Shown here piece after piece: positions 36,589 through 44,027 of a stretch of DNA of 45,957 bases. Numbering within the stretch: the stretch's first letter is position 1; every line of letters starts with the position of its first letter. Made by a program: the position numbers and the translations under genes. Source of the stretch: Staphylococcus edaphicus (lineage in GTDB: Bacteria; Bacillota; Bacilli; Staphylococcales; Staphylococcaceae). The stretch spans positions 1-45,957 of the forward strand of contig NZ_MRZN01000020.1 in NCBI RefSeq assembly GCF_002614725.1. Reading direction: 5' to 3'. Under the pieces are notes generated by a model. That model ran no database searches. It was not told the origin of the DNA and saw nothing but the letters and a program-made list of their open reading frames with translations.

Positions 36589-36858
36589 ATGAATTTTGAT
36601 AAGAGATTAGAAATATTAAGAAAATCTATCGATCGAACAAGCTTTGAATTCCGTTTTGAAGATTTATTCGATAAAGACGAATGGATTCAAATACCATTAG
36701 TAGAACGACAACAATTAGAGCAAGCCTTCCGAAGATATGTATCACAACATCATCATTTACGCATTCCTTACGCGTCAGAAGACCATATTCGCATGCGTAT
36801 GTATAATTCTGTGTACGCTTTTAATGAAATCAAACACAACTTCAAAGACTATGTTTAA
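36589..36858 (+). CDS. Conserved small protein, possibly DUF1413-like
   Basis: 89 residues from the ATG at 36589, which follows a GGGGGGAAATC ribosome site; an in-frame ATG 13 codons upstream lies before it and is rejected. The stretch FRFEDLFDKDEWIQIPLVERQQLEQAFRRYV has the F-x-x-x-D-L-F / EW / R-x-x-L / F pattern I associate with DUF1413; this is from memory and tentative. The remainder is His- and Arg-rich with no membrane segment. Function unknown. Followed by its own terminator. Confidence 0.7.
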   Translation: MNFDKRLEILRKSIDRTSFEFRFEDLFDKDEWIQIPLVERQQLEQAFRRYVSQHHHLRIPYASEDHIRMRMYNSVYAFNEIKHNFKDYV

Positions 36859-36892
36859 TCACAATCTTAACATCGTAATATACTAAAAAAAT

Positions 36893-36935
36893 AAAAAGCC
36901 TACGTTACTGGATGAACAGTAATCATAGGCTTTTT
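36893..36935. terminator. Terminator after the 89-residue gene
   Basis: AAAAAGCCTA (36893-36902) / TAGGCTTTTT (36926-36935), with inner TTACTG / CAGTAA, gives a strong hairpin with T and A tracts, usable from both sides. Confidence 0.88.
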
Positions 36936-37073
36936 AAAATACATAAGGGCGTTTCAAATAAATCATGAAAGTTAATACTAGGGAGAAAAGCGTTCAGAAG
37001 TAAGATTATTTCAATGTATAAGCTACATGTGAAATAGCTTCAAACTTCTCAACTACTAGATGTATACAGCGTA

Positions 37074-37268
37074 TTAATTATTTACTAACAACTCCTTGTT
37101 CAATCCATAGTTGTATATTTTTTCTGCATCAATATAAGCTATATAATCAATACTTCTGTATCCATCTTTAATATCATTAATAATTCCTTGATTTACACCT
37201 GTGTGTGTGTAAATTTCATAACTGCTTTCATTTGAAAAAATAACTTTCTCAATTACTTCTCTCATCAT
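37074..37268 (-). CDS. Small protein of unknown function (64 residues)
   Basis: Starts at the ATG at 37268, seven bases after CGGAGTG; an open frame nine codons longer begins upstream of that site. The sequence runs MMREVIEKVIFSNESSYEIY, then THTGVNQGIINDIKDGYRSID. The middle looks like a short helix-turn-helix of the Cro/XRE kind (THTGVNQGIINDIKDG), but it is too short for confidence. It is acidic, Tyr- and Ile-rich. A Rex/Crp-type palindrome lies 87-104 bp upstream. The 138 bases between the terminator and its stop (36936-37073) hold nothing recognised. Confidence 0.6.
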   Translation of the reverse strand: MMREVIEKVIFSNESSYEIYTHTGVNQGIINDIKDGYRSIDYIAYIDAEKIYNYGLNKELLVNN

Positions 37269-37354
37269 AATCACTCCGTATTTTTTCTTTCGCAAAGCTT
37301 TTGTTATCTTCTACACCTTTATATTAATCGATTATTATGCAAATTGAAAGCTTC

Positions 37355-37372
37355 TTGTGATTATTTTCACAA
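37355..37372. promoter_or_regulatory. Rex/Crp-Fnr-type palindrome
   Basis: TTGTGATTATTTTCACAA has perfect TTGTGA / TCACAA arms. It matches the Rex box TTGTGAAWWWWTTCACAA at 17 of 18 positions and also the ArcR/Crp pattern TGTGA-N6-TCACA exactly. It lies upstream of the 64-residue gene and 83 bp beyond the uxuB stop. Confidence 0.7.
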
Positions 37373-37454
37373 AATCCTCACTTTTAATTTTACTTTTTAT
37401 AATCTCACTATTTTTTATTTGACAATCGTGATTCAACAAGGAGTATTCATTACT

Positions 37455-38297
37455 TTAAACGCCAGAATATGCACTAAATCCTCCATCTATTGGCAAGACA
37501 ATCCCATTAATAAAACTAGAGGCTGGCTGACTGACAAGAAATAAAAGTGCACCAATAAGTTCATCTGGCTCTCCAAAACGGCCCATTGGCGTCGCGTTGA
37601 GTATTTTTTCCGAACGTTCGGTATAACTACCGTCTTTGTTAAGCAACAATGCTCTATTTTGATCAGTTAGCAAAAATCCTGGTGCAATCGCGTTCACACG
37701 TATATTTGTTTTTGAAAAATAAACACTTAACCACTGTGTAAAATTGCTAATAGCTGCTTTAGCACCACTATATGCCGGTATTTTTGTTAACGGAGTAAAG
37801 GCGTTCATTGACGAAATATTAATAATTGCAGCATCATCTTTGTTTATCATATCTTTCGCAAAAACTTGAGAAGGTATAAATGTTCCAAGGAAATTTAAAT
37901 CAAAGACAAATCCTACACTTTTTTCATCTAATTCAAAAAATGATTTTATGTCACCTTTTGCCTGAGGTTGATAACATTCATCATCCGTCGTACCTTTAGG
38001 ATGATTACCACCAGCCCCGTTAATTAATATATCTACCTCTCCGAATCTATTATGAATCATAGTTTTAGCATTTTCCATTGCTGTTCTTTCTGTCACACTC
38101 GCGACAATCGATAATGCTTTGCCACCTAGATTCTCGATTTCTTTTACCACCTTATTCCCACCAGGTTCGTCTATGCCTATAATAATAATATTGGCACCAC
38201 ACTTCGCCAATGATTTTGACATTTCTGCACCTAATACACCAGCACCTCCCGTCACTACAATATTTTTATCTTTTAAATCTACATTAAATGGTAGCAT
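37455..38297 (-). CDS. uxuB: D-mannonate oxidoreductase (fructuronate reductase), SDR type
   Basis: 280 residues from the ATG at 38297, which follows GGAGGACATCAAT; upstream codons of the same frame overlap uxuA. TGGAGVLGAEMSKSLA is the NAD loop, NGAGGNHP and the long insertion DECYQPQAKGDIKSFFELDEK are typical of the SDR UxuB of B. subtilis, and YSGAKAAI carries Tyr/Lys. It reduces fructuronate to mannonate. Last gene of the hexuronate operon, overlapping uxuA by 14 bases. Confidence 0.87.
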   Translation of the reverse strand: MLPFNVDLKDKNIVVTGGAGVLGAEMSKSLAKCGANIIIIGIDEPGGNKVVKEIENLGGKALSIVASVTERTAMENAKTMIHNRFGEVDILINGAGGNHPKGTTDDECYQPQAKGDIKSFFELDEKSVGFVFDLNFLGTFIPSQVFAKDMINKDDAAIINISSMNAFTPLTKIPAYSGAKAAISNFTQWLSVYFSKTNIRVNAIAPGFLLTDQNRALLLNKDGSYTERSEKILNATPMGRFGEPDELIGALLFLVSQPASSFINGIVLPIDGGFSAYSGV

Positions 38298-39360
38298 ATT
38301 GATGTCCTCCTTCATCTTCGTTGTTTTTCTTGATTGCTTCATACAAGCCATTTAAGTATGTTGCACCTAATGCACGATCATATAGTCCATAACCAGGTTT
38401 ACCAGTTTCACCCCAGATCATACGACCATGATCTGGTCTTATTGGACCTTCGTATCCAAATTCGTGCAATGCATTGATGACTTGGTACATATCTATAGAA
38501 CCTGAGGTTGATAAATGCGCGGACTCTTGGAATGATTTATTGCCTACTAATTTTACATTACGTGCATGCACAAAATGAACATGTCCTTTTTTCCCAAAAT
38601 ATGCAAGCATTTCTGGGAAATCATTATTTTTATCTGAACCTAAAGAACCAGAACACATTGTTAAACCGTTGTATTTAGATGGGTATAAGTCTATAAAACG
38701 CTCAAGATTTGTTTTATTGGTTATAATACGTGGCAATCCGAATATACTCCATGGTGGATCATCCGGATGAATAGCCATTAAAACATCTGAAGCTTCTGCA
38801 ACTGGTATCACTTTATTAATAAAGTAGCCTAAATGCTCCCACAATTTTTCTTCATCAATAGCCTTATACGCTGTAAACAAAGATGCTAAGTCTTCCTTCG
38901 TATAACTAGAATCCCAACCAGGTAATGAAAGTTCCCCTTTTAGAGGGTCCATTTTTGCAATATCGTGCTCATCGTAAATTAATGCAGTAGATCCATCTGA
39001 CAAACGATAATCTAATTGCGAACGCGTCCAATCAAAAACTGGCATAAAATTATAACAAACGACTTTAATACCAACTTGACCCAAGTGACGTAATGTTTGG
39101 CAATAATTTTCAATATAGTGGTCACGTGTTTGCTTTCCTAATTTAATATCTTCATGTACTGGTACACTTTCAATGACAGACAATTCTAACCCTGCGCTTT
39201 CAATTTCTGTCTTCAATGCCTTTATTTTATCTAATGGCCATACTTCACCAACTGGTATATCGTAAATTGCACTAACTACCCCTTTCATACCTGGAATTTG
39301 TCTGATATATTCAAGGCTAATTGGATCATCTTTACCATACCATCTGAATGTCATCTTCAT
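38284..39360 (-). CDS. uxuA: Mannonate dehydratase
   Basis: 358 residues, full length for the B. subtilis-type enzyme. MTFRWYGKDDPISLEYIRQIPG at the start, VICYNFMPVFDWTR-like core (here VVCYNFMPVFDWTRSQLDYR), MAIHPDDPPWSIFGLPRI with the metal His, and RPDHGRMIWGE are diagnostic. It dehydrates D-mannonate to 2-keto-3-deoxygluconate using a divalent metal. AGGAG is 12 nt before the ATG, slightly long. Confidence 0.93.
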   Translation of the reverse strand: MKMTFRWYGKDDPISLEYIRQIPGMKGVVSAIYDIPVGEVWPLDKIKALKTEIESAGLELSVIESVPVHEDIKLGKQTRDHYIENYCQTLRHLGQVGIKVVCYNFMPVFDWTRSQLDYRLSDGSTALIYDEHDIAKMDPLKGELSLPGWDSSYTKEDLASLFTAYKAIDEEKLWEHLGYFINKVIPVAEASDVLMAIHPDDPPWSIFGLPRIITNKTNLERFIDLYPSKYNGLTMCSGSLGSDKNNDFPEMLAYFGKKGHVHFVHARNVKLVGNKSFQESAHLSTSGSIDMYQVINALHEFGYEGPIRPDHGRMIWGETGKPGYGLYDRALGATYLNGLYEAIKKNNEDEGGHQYATI

Positions 39361-39379
39361 AACAAATGACCGCTCCTCT

Positions 39380-40786
39380 CTAAATTAATTTGAAGTAATT
39401 ATACGCATTGTTGTAACAAATATTTGTAATTAATTTCTCTAATAATGCTGCACTATCTGGTATTTCATTTTTTTCTACAAGTTCCCCAATAAACGTACAT
39501 AAAATTCTTCTAAAATAATCATGTCTCGAATATGAAATAAAGCTCCTAGAATCGGTGAGCATACCAACAAAATGCATAATTAACCCTTGGTCTGCTAAAG
39601 AAGACATTTGTTTTAACATGCCTCGTTTAGTATCGTTAAACCACCAACCAGCGCCATGCTGCACTTTACTTTGAATAGCTGAGTTATTTTGAAAATTCGC
39701 AATTGTTGACCCTACAATATCGTTGTAAATAGGATTTAAATTGTAAAGGATGGTACTTGGCAAGTGCTGTGCTTTAGCCATCATATCTAGTAGTCTATTC
39801 AAATTCAGTGCTAAATCATGTTGATCTCGAATCGAATCGAATCCAGTATCTGCACCTAATTCACTAAATGCTTTCGTATTATTATTACGGATAGCACCAA
39901 AGTGAATTTGCATCACCCAATCTTTTTCAGTGTATAATCTACTTAGTTCTTTAAGGAGAAAAGTCTGAAATTGCGCTTGTCCTCTTGTCGATATAGGTTG
40001 CTGCGCAATCGCCTTTTCAAAAATCATGTCAATATCATCTTGGGTATAATTTTGGTAGTCAATTGTAGCTAATCCATGGTCTGCTAGACGACCACCTTTT
40101 TCATGAAAATATTCTACTCTTTGTTTCATACTGCTAATAAAATCTTGAACGTTGTGTATCGGTTGGGTTAATTTGCTTAAATTATCGATAAATTCAGCAA
40201 AGCACGGTTCATTTACTTTAAATGCAATATCTGGTCTGAATGCAGGTAAGACCGTCGTTTTAAAATCTTTTTGTGCTTTAATTTCATCATGATAATGTAA
40301 ATCATCTGTGGGATCATCTGTCGTACAGATTAGATTTACGTTTGATTGTGAAATTAAAGATTGTGTAGTAACATGATGTTCCGTTAAATAACTATTAATT
40401 TCATCATAAATTCTGTCTGCATTCTCTTCAGTAAGTAATTCATGGACATCAAAATACATTGATAATTCCAAATGTGACCAATGATATAGTGGGTTAGCTA
40501 CTGCATTCTCCAATGTAAATGCCCATTTTTTGAATTTTTCCCTAGGAGGCGCATCTCCAGTTATATAATATTCTTCGATTCCTTGTGCACGCATCGCCCG
40601 CCATTTATAATGATCGCCCCCCAACCATAGCTCAGTGATATTATTAAAATGTTTATTTTCACTGATTTGTTGTGGATCTAAATGACAATGGTAATCGTAT
40701 ATCGGCATATCTTTTGCAAATTGATTATATAATTCAATCGCTTTATCATTTTGTAACATAAATTTATCATTAATAAATAACGTCAT
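39380..40786 (-). CDS. uxaC: Glucuronate isomerase
   Basis: 468 residues, normal for UxaC. An amidohydrolase-like barrel with HCHLDPQQI near residue 33 (metal site), TTDDPTDDL, PAFRPD, MQIHFGAIRNNN and GMLTDSRSFISYSRHDYFRRIL near the end. It isomerises D-glucuronate to fructuronate, and galacturonate to tagaturonate in many bacteria. No tagaturonate reductase or altronate dehydratase gene is present, so only the glucuronate branch is supported here. 19 nt separates it from uxuA. Confidence 0.94.
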   Translation of the reverse strand: MTLFINDKFMLQNDKAIELYNQFAKDMPIYDYHCHLDPQQISENKHFNNITELWLGGDHYKWRAMRAQGIEEYYITGDAPPREKFKKWAFTLENAVANPLYHWSHLELSMYFDVHELLTEENADRIYDEINSYLTEHHVTTQSLISQSNVNLICTTDDPTDDLHYHDEIKAQKDFKTTVLPAFRPDIAFKVNEPCFAEFIDNLSKLTQPIHNVQDFISSMKQRVEYFHEKGGRLADHGLATIDYQNYTQDDIDMIFEKAIAQQPISTRGQAQFQTFLLKELSRLYTEKDWVMQIHFGAIRNNNTKAFSELGADTGFDSIRDQHDLALNLNRLLDMMAKAQHLPSTILYNLNPIYNDIVGSTIANFQNNSAIQSKVQHGAGWWFNDTKRGMLKQMSSLADQGLIMHFVGMLTDSRSFISYSRHDYFRRILCTFIGELVEKNEIPDSAALLEKLITNICYNNAYNYFKLI

Positions 40787-40804
40787 TATTCACTGCTTCC
40801 TTCC

Positions 40805-42202
40805 TTAAATTTCTTCTCTAATCGCTAGTTCCTTCACAATTTGTTTGTGTCTCTTATCTGTTAGTGGGTACCCAAACAAGAAAATAAATAATGCTATTAA
40901 ACAACCAATACCTGGTACTAAAAAGAATAATATTTTGAGTCCTTCAAGTGTTTCAGCACTTTGCGCTACATTTGGTTGATAACCAATCATCGTTAGAGCT
41001 AAGCCTGGAATAAATCCAGCCAATGCTTGTGAAATTTTACGTGTAAAACTATAACTTGAATACGTAATACCCTCCGAACGAATACCTGACTTCCATTGTC
41101 CGTATTCCACTACATCAGCAATAAATGCCCATGTTACTGTATTCGGTATTACGATGAAAAATGATGATATGGTATTAACAATTAAAAACGTTGTCATTTG
41201 ATTGCCAAAAAATATAAAATTTAAAAATTCACAGATAATGAACCCAATAATACCTATAATTGCTGTCTTCTTCTTCCCAACCTTCTTACTTAACAACGTT
41301 GTTAAAAATAAGCCTGGAATAAGCACGACGAAGTTCAATGTACTCACTAAACCAACTAAATTGGGCGCATCCATTACATATTGGAAATAATATAGCTGCG
41401 AGGATTGTTTTAAAAACATTGCCATTATAGTTAGCAGCGTATATATTGCTAGCACGGCAAAAGCCCCATTTTTTAATAGACTGATAAATGCCTTTTTACC
41501 CATTCCTTTTTCTTTAGGTCGTTGAATAACATAACGTTCTTTAACATTTTTATAACAAATCAAATGAAGTATTACACCTACGATTGCAAGTAATGCTACC
41601 GCTACTGGATAGCCAATTGCATGATTAGGAAAATGATTTACCATAGGAATCACTACGATACCTGCTACAAATAGCGCTGCCTGCGATCCTAAATTTCGAT
41701 AAACCGAAAGCTGCGTTCTATCTTCTGAATTGACTGTCATAGAAGCAGATAATGAACCATATGGAATATTAACAAAGGAATATGCTGCATTGAACAACAT
41801 ATATGTCGCAAATGCCCATATCACTTTACCTGTTTGATCTAAATTCGGTGAAATAAACGACACAACTGTACATATTGCTAATGGTACTGTGCCATATAAT
41901 ATAAATGGTCTGAATTTGCCACGTTTACCAAAATTTGACCTTGAATCTACATATGTGCCAACGCCTGTGTCAACAAATGCATCAAATATTTTAGAAACTA
42001 AAAATACAAGACCTCCATAAAATGCTGAAATGCCTAAAATATCAGTGAAAAATTTCAGTAAATAAATTTGACCCATATCAAACATCATACCGTTACCCAA
42101 ATCTCCCAAACCATAGGATAACTTTTCTCTAAACTTTAATTTTGGTGTTCCTATCTCTTCAAACTTTTTTTGTTTATTCTTATTCGTTGTCATTGAAACC
42201 AT
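40805..42202 (-). CDS. GPH-family sugar/hexuronide cation symporter
   Basis: 465 residues with about 12 membrane segments. KLSYGLGDLGNGMMFDMGQIYLLKFFTDILG at the N-terminus, VDTGVGTYVDSRSNFGKRGKFRPFIL, and WAFIADVVEYGQWKSGIRSEG are the glycoside-pentoside-hexuronide family hallmarks (MelB/UidB/YjmB group). It is the first gene of the operon and should bring in glucuronate or a glucuronide. AGAGG precedes the ATG by seven bases. UxaC follows after 18 nt. Confidence 0.88.
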   Translation of the reverse strand: MVSMTTNKNKQKKFEEIGTPKLKFREKLSYGLGDLGNGMMFDMGQIYLLKFFTDILGISAFYGGLVFLVSKIFDAFVDTGVGTYVDSRSNFGKRGKFRPFILYGTVPLAICTVVSFISPNLDQTGKVIWAFATYMLFNAAYSFVNIPYGSLSASMTVNSEDRTQLSVYRNLGSQAALFVAGIVVIPMVNHFPNHAIGYPVAVALLAIVGVILHLICYKNVKERYVIQRPKEKGMGKKAFISLLKNGAFAVLAIYTLLTIMAMFLKQSSQLYYFQYVMDAPNLVGLVSTLNFVVLIPGLFLTTLLSKKVGKKKTAIIGIIGFIICEFLNFIFFGNQMTTFLIVNTISSFFIVIPNTVTWAFIADVVEYGQWKSGIRSEGITYSSYSFTRKISQALAGFIPGLALTMIGYQPNVAQSAETLEGLKILFFLVPGIGCLIALFIFLFGYPLTDKRHKQIVKELAIREEI

Positions 42203-42261
42203 AAGATGACCTCTTTCTAACGTTTGATGTCTAACTCCACTTCAGTAATGTGCTCCATGCG

Positions 42262-42617
42262 CTATAATTTTTTATCTTTACCATTTATTACAGTTCTTAA
42301 AGACACAACACCTGAAAGCGTTATTTAAGCGATACCTAAAATCAAAATAAAAATGATAATAAACTATGTATCATCGCTATTCATGTAGTGAATGCACCCA
42401 TAACTATAACTATGGCTATTCTAACCAGTCTCGTTTCAACGACCATTTGAAAGGCATATAAATCATGTAAGGTCATATAAGTAACCTTTAAATTCAAAGT
42501 GTTGCCTTTTATAATCGTTAACTACTTTTTAGAGAAGCCTATTTTTTCGATTAACATTTGACCACAGCAACTATAATAGTTGTCATGTCGTTGTTGTAAA
42601 GTTTGCATCTTTGTCAT
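42262..42617 (-). pseudogene. Decayed gene of unknown identity, probably a small membrane protein
   Basis: An ATG at 42617 with AAGGAAG upstream opens MTKMQTLQQRHDNYYSCCGQ, stops at TAG after GFSKK, and continues in the same frame with TLHDLYAFQMVVETRLVRIA to a TGA. After a shift, another frame gives FIIIFILILGIA, a stop, then ITLSGVVSLRTVINGKDKKL. The string of protein-like segments broken by stops and a shift suggests a dead gene with two hydrophobic stretches. I do not recognise the parent family. Confidence 0.5.
42313..42326. promoter_or_regulatory. cre-like site near the hexuronate operon
   Basis: TGAAAGCGTTATTT matches the CcpA consensus TGWNANCGNTNWCA except at the last two bases. It is about 110 bp before the transporter ATG, next to a weak minus-strand -35-like TTGTGT. 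It overlaps the decayed gene, so chance cannot be excluded. Confidence 0.45.
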
Positions 42618-42922
42618 TAGCATCTTCCTTTTCCAACTTATTTCCCTACTCAACTCAATTTCATTATAATTTTTATTTAATTCAAGTCAATTACAATAAT
42701 AATTTGTTCTAAATGATGTCATTTTTTCTCTTTTACTTTATTTATCATAAATACTGACTATAACCGTTCCGCATAAAAGAATATAAATATTTAATGTATT
42801 AATTATTTATATGTCATCAAACTTATCGCACTCAATTTAAATAGACTTAATTAACACTAATACCTCAAAATTTTATAATAAATTTGATCTTTTTATTAAT
42901 AAATTATGCTAAACTGAGATTT

Positions 42923-42940
42923 TTGTGAATATATTCACAT
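42923..42940. promoter_or_regulatory. Rex/Crp-Fnr-type palindrome upstream of the HAD-GH3 operon
   Basis: TTGTGAATATATTCACAT contains a perfect 16-bp palindrome (42924-42939) and matches the Rex box TTGTGAAWWWWTTCACAA at 17 of 18 positions. A possible promoter, TTGATC at 42884-42889 with a weak -10 around 42905-42912, would place it right at the transcription start. It could also be an ArcR (Crp/Fnr) site. Confidence 0.7.
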
Positions 42941-42996
42941 GAAAATGAGAAATACTGTAGTTTTATTAAAACTGAAATGCTAAGTTAAACATGTAA

Positions 42997-43010
42997 GGAA
43001 AGCGCTTAAT
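42997..43010. promoter_or_regulatory. cre-like site in the HAD-GH3 leader
   Basis: GGAAAGCGCTTAAT carries the central AAAGCGCTT typical of CcpA sites, with imperfect ends. It lies about 170 bp before the HAD gene ATG. It suggests glucose repression, perhaps by roadblock. Confidence 0.6.
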
Positions 43011-43181
43011 GAAATTGCAAATAACTTCCAGATTTAATTTCTAAATATTCCCAAAATTTTATATTCAACTCATTATTTATGAAATCAATTATTTTTTGAC
43101 TAGTCTTTTGCTAGCGTACAGTTTTACTTTATCACCAAGTTATAAATAACAATCAAACCATTACTGAAAGGAACATAAATT

Positions 43182-44027
43182 ATGATTAGTACATTGTCAC
43201 GTTACCAACCTCGATTTAATAAATTAATTTGCGTAGATTCAGATGGTTGTGCCATTGATACAATGACAATTAAACATGAACGCGCCTTTGGTCCAGCTCT
43301 CGTAGCTGAATGGCAACTTAATGAACATTCCAAAGCAATACTTCAACGCTGGAATGAATTTAATCTTTATGAGATTACTAGAGGCATTAATCGTTTCAAA
43401 GGATTAGAAAAAATGTTAGCAGAACTTGTCGCAGATGGCTTTGAAATAGAAGGATATGAGGATATCAAACATTGGGTAACGACGACTCATGCCTTTTCTA
43501 ATCCAAGTTTAGAACAAGCTATCGCTGACGCACCGGATCAAATAGGGCTTCGCAAAGCATTGGCTTGGTCTCATCAAGTTAATCAGCGCATTCAAGAGTT
43601 ACCAAGTATTGGCCCGTTTAATCATGTCTTAAGCACTTTAAAAAATGCATCATCATTTGCTGATATTGCTATAGTATCTTCAGCTAATTTATCTGCGGTA
43701 CAACATGAGTGGGAAACGTATCATCTAACACCTTATTTAAGTGGTATGTTTGCTCAAGAAGCAGGTACAAAAGAGCATTGTTTAGCAGTTTTAAAACAAT
43801 TTTATAATCTTGAAGACATAGTCATGTTAGGCGATGCAAAAGGTGATATGGAGGCTGCACAAGTAAACGGTATTTATTTTTATCCGATTCTAGCTGGTCA
43901 TGAAGATAAATCGTGGCTTGATTTTAATAATAAATATTTAAAATTATTTAAAGAAGGTCATTTCGACCAAGACATACAGTCTTCACTTATTACTGCATTT
44001 TATAATAACTTTGAAGGAGCGAAATAA
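43182..44027 (+). CDS. HAD-superfamily hydrolase, substrate unknown
   Basis: 281 residues. HAD motif I is VDSDGCAIDTM with nucleophile D19 and acid/base D21. Motif II is the Ser in IAIVSSANLS, a motif III Lys probably lies in AGTKEHCLAV, and motif IV is MLGDAKGDMEAA. A helical cap lies between residues 30 and 150. It resembles phosphatase- or phosphonatase-like members seen near sugar genes. The GH3 gene starts directly after its stop, so the two are coupled. It may remove phosphate from the product of the partner glycosidase (inference). Confidence 0.78.
   Translation: MISTLSRYQPRFNKLICVDSDGCAIDTMTIKHERAFGPALVAEWQLNEHSKAILQRWNEFNLYEITRGINRFKGLEKMLAELVADGFEIEGYEDIKHWVTTTHAFSNPSLEQAIADAPDQIGLRKALAWSHQVNQRIQELPSIGPFNHVLSTLKNASSFADIAIVSSANLSAVQHEWETYHLTPYLSGMFAQEAGTKEHCLAVLKQFYNLEDIVMLGDAKGDMEAAQVNGIYFYPILAGHEDKSWLDFNNKYLKLFKEGHFDQDIQSSLITAFYNNFEGAK

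Larger units (their letters stand above)
42203..43181. other. About 1 kb regulatory and degenerate intergenic region
   Basis: No intact gene. From left to right it holds a tentative promoter for the hexuronate operon, a cre-like site (42313-42326), a decayed minus-strand gene (42262-42617), AT-rich sequence, the palindrome at 42923-42940, a second cre-like site (42997-43010) and the leader of the HAD-GH3 pair. No regulator gene (GntR or LacI type) survives between the divergent operons. Confidence 0.7.

Noticed and set aside
37344..37544. 66-codon plus-strand frame near the end of uxuB
   Set aside because: It overlaps the conserved uxuB C-terminus on the other strand and lacks a ribosome site.
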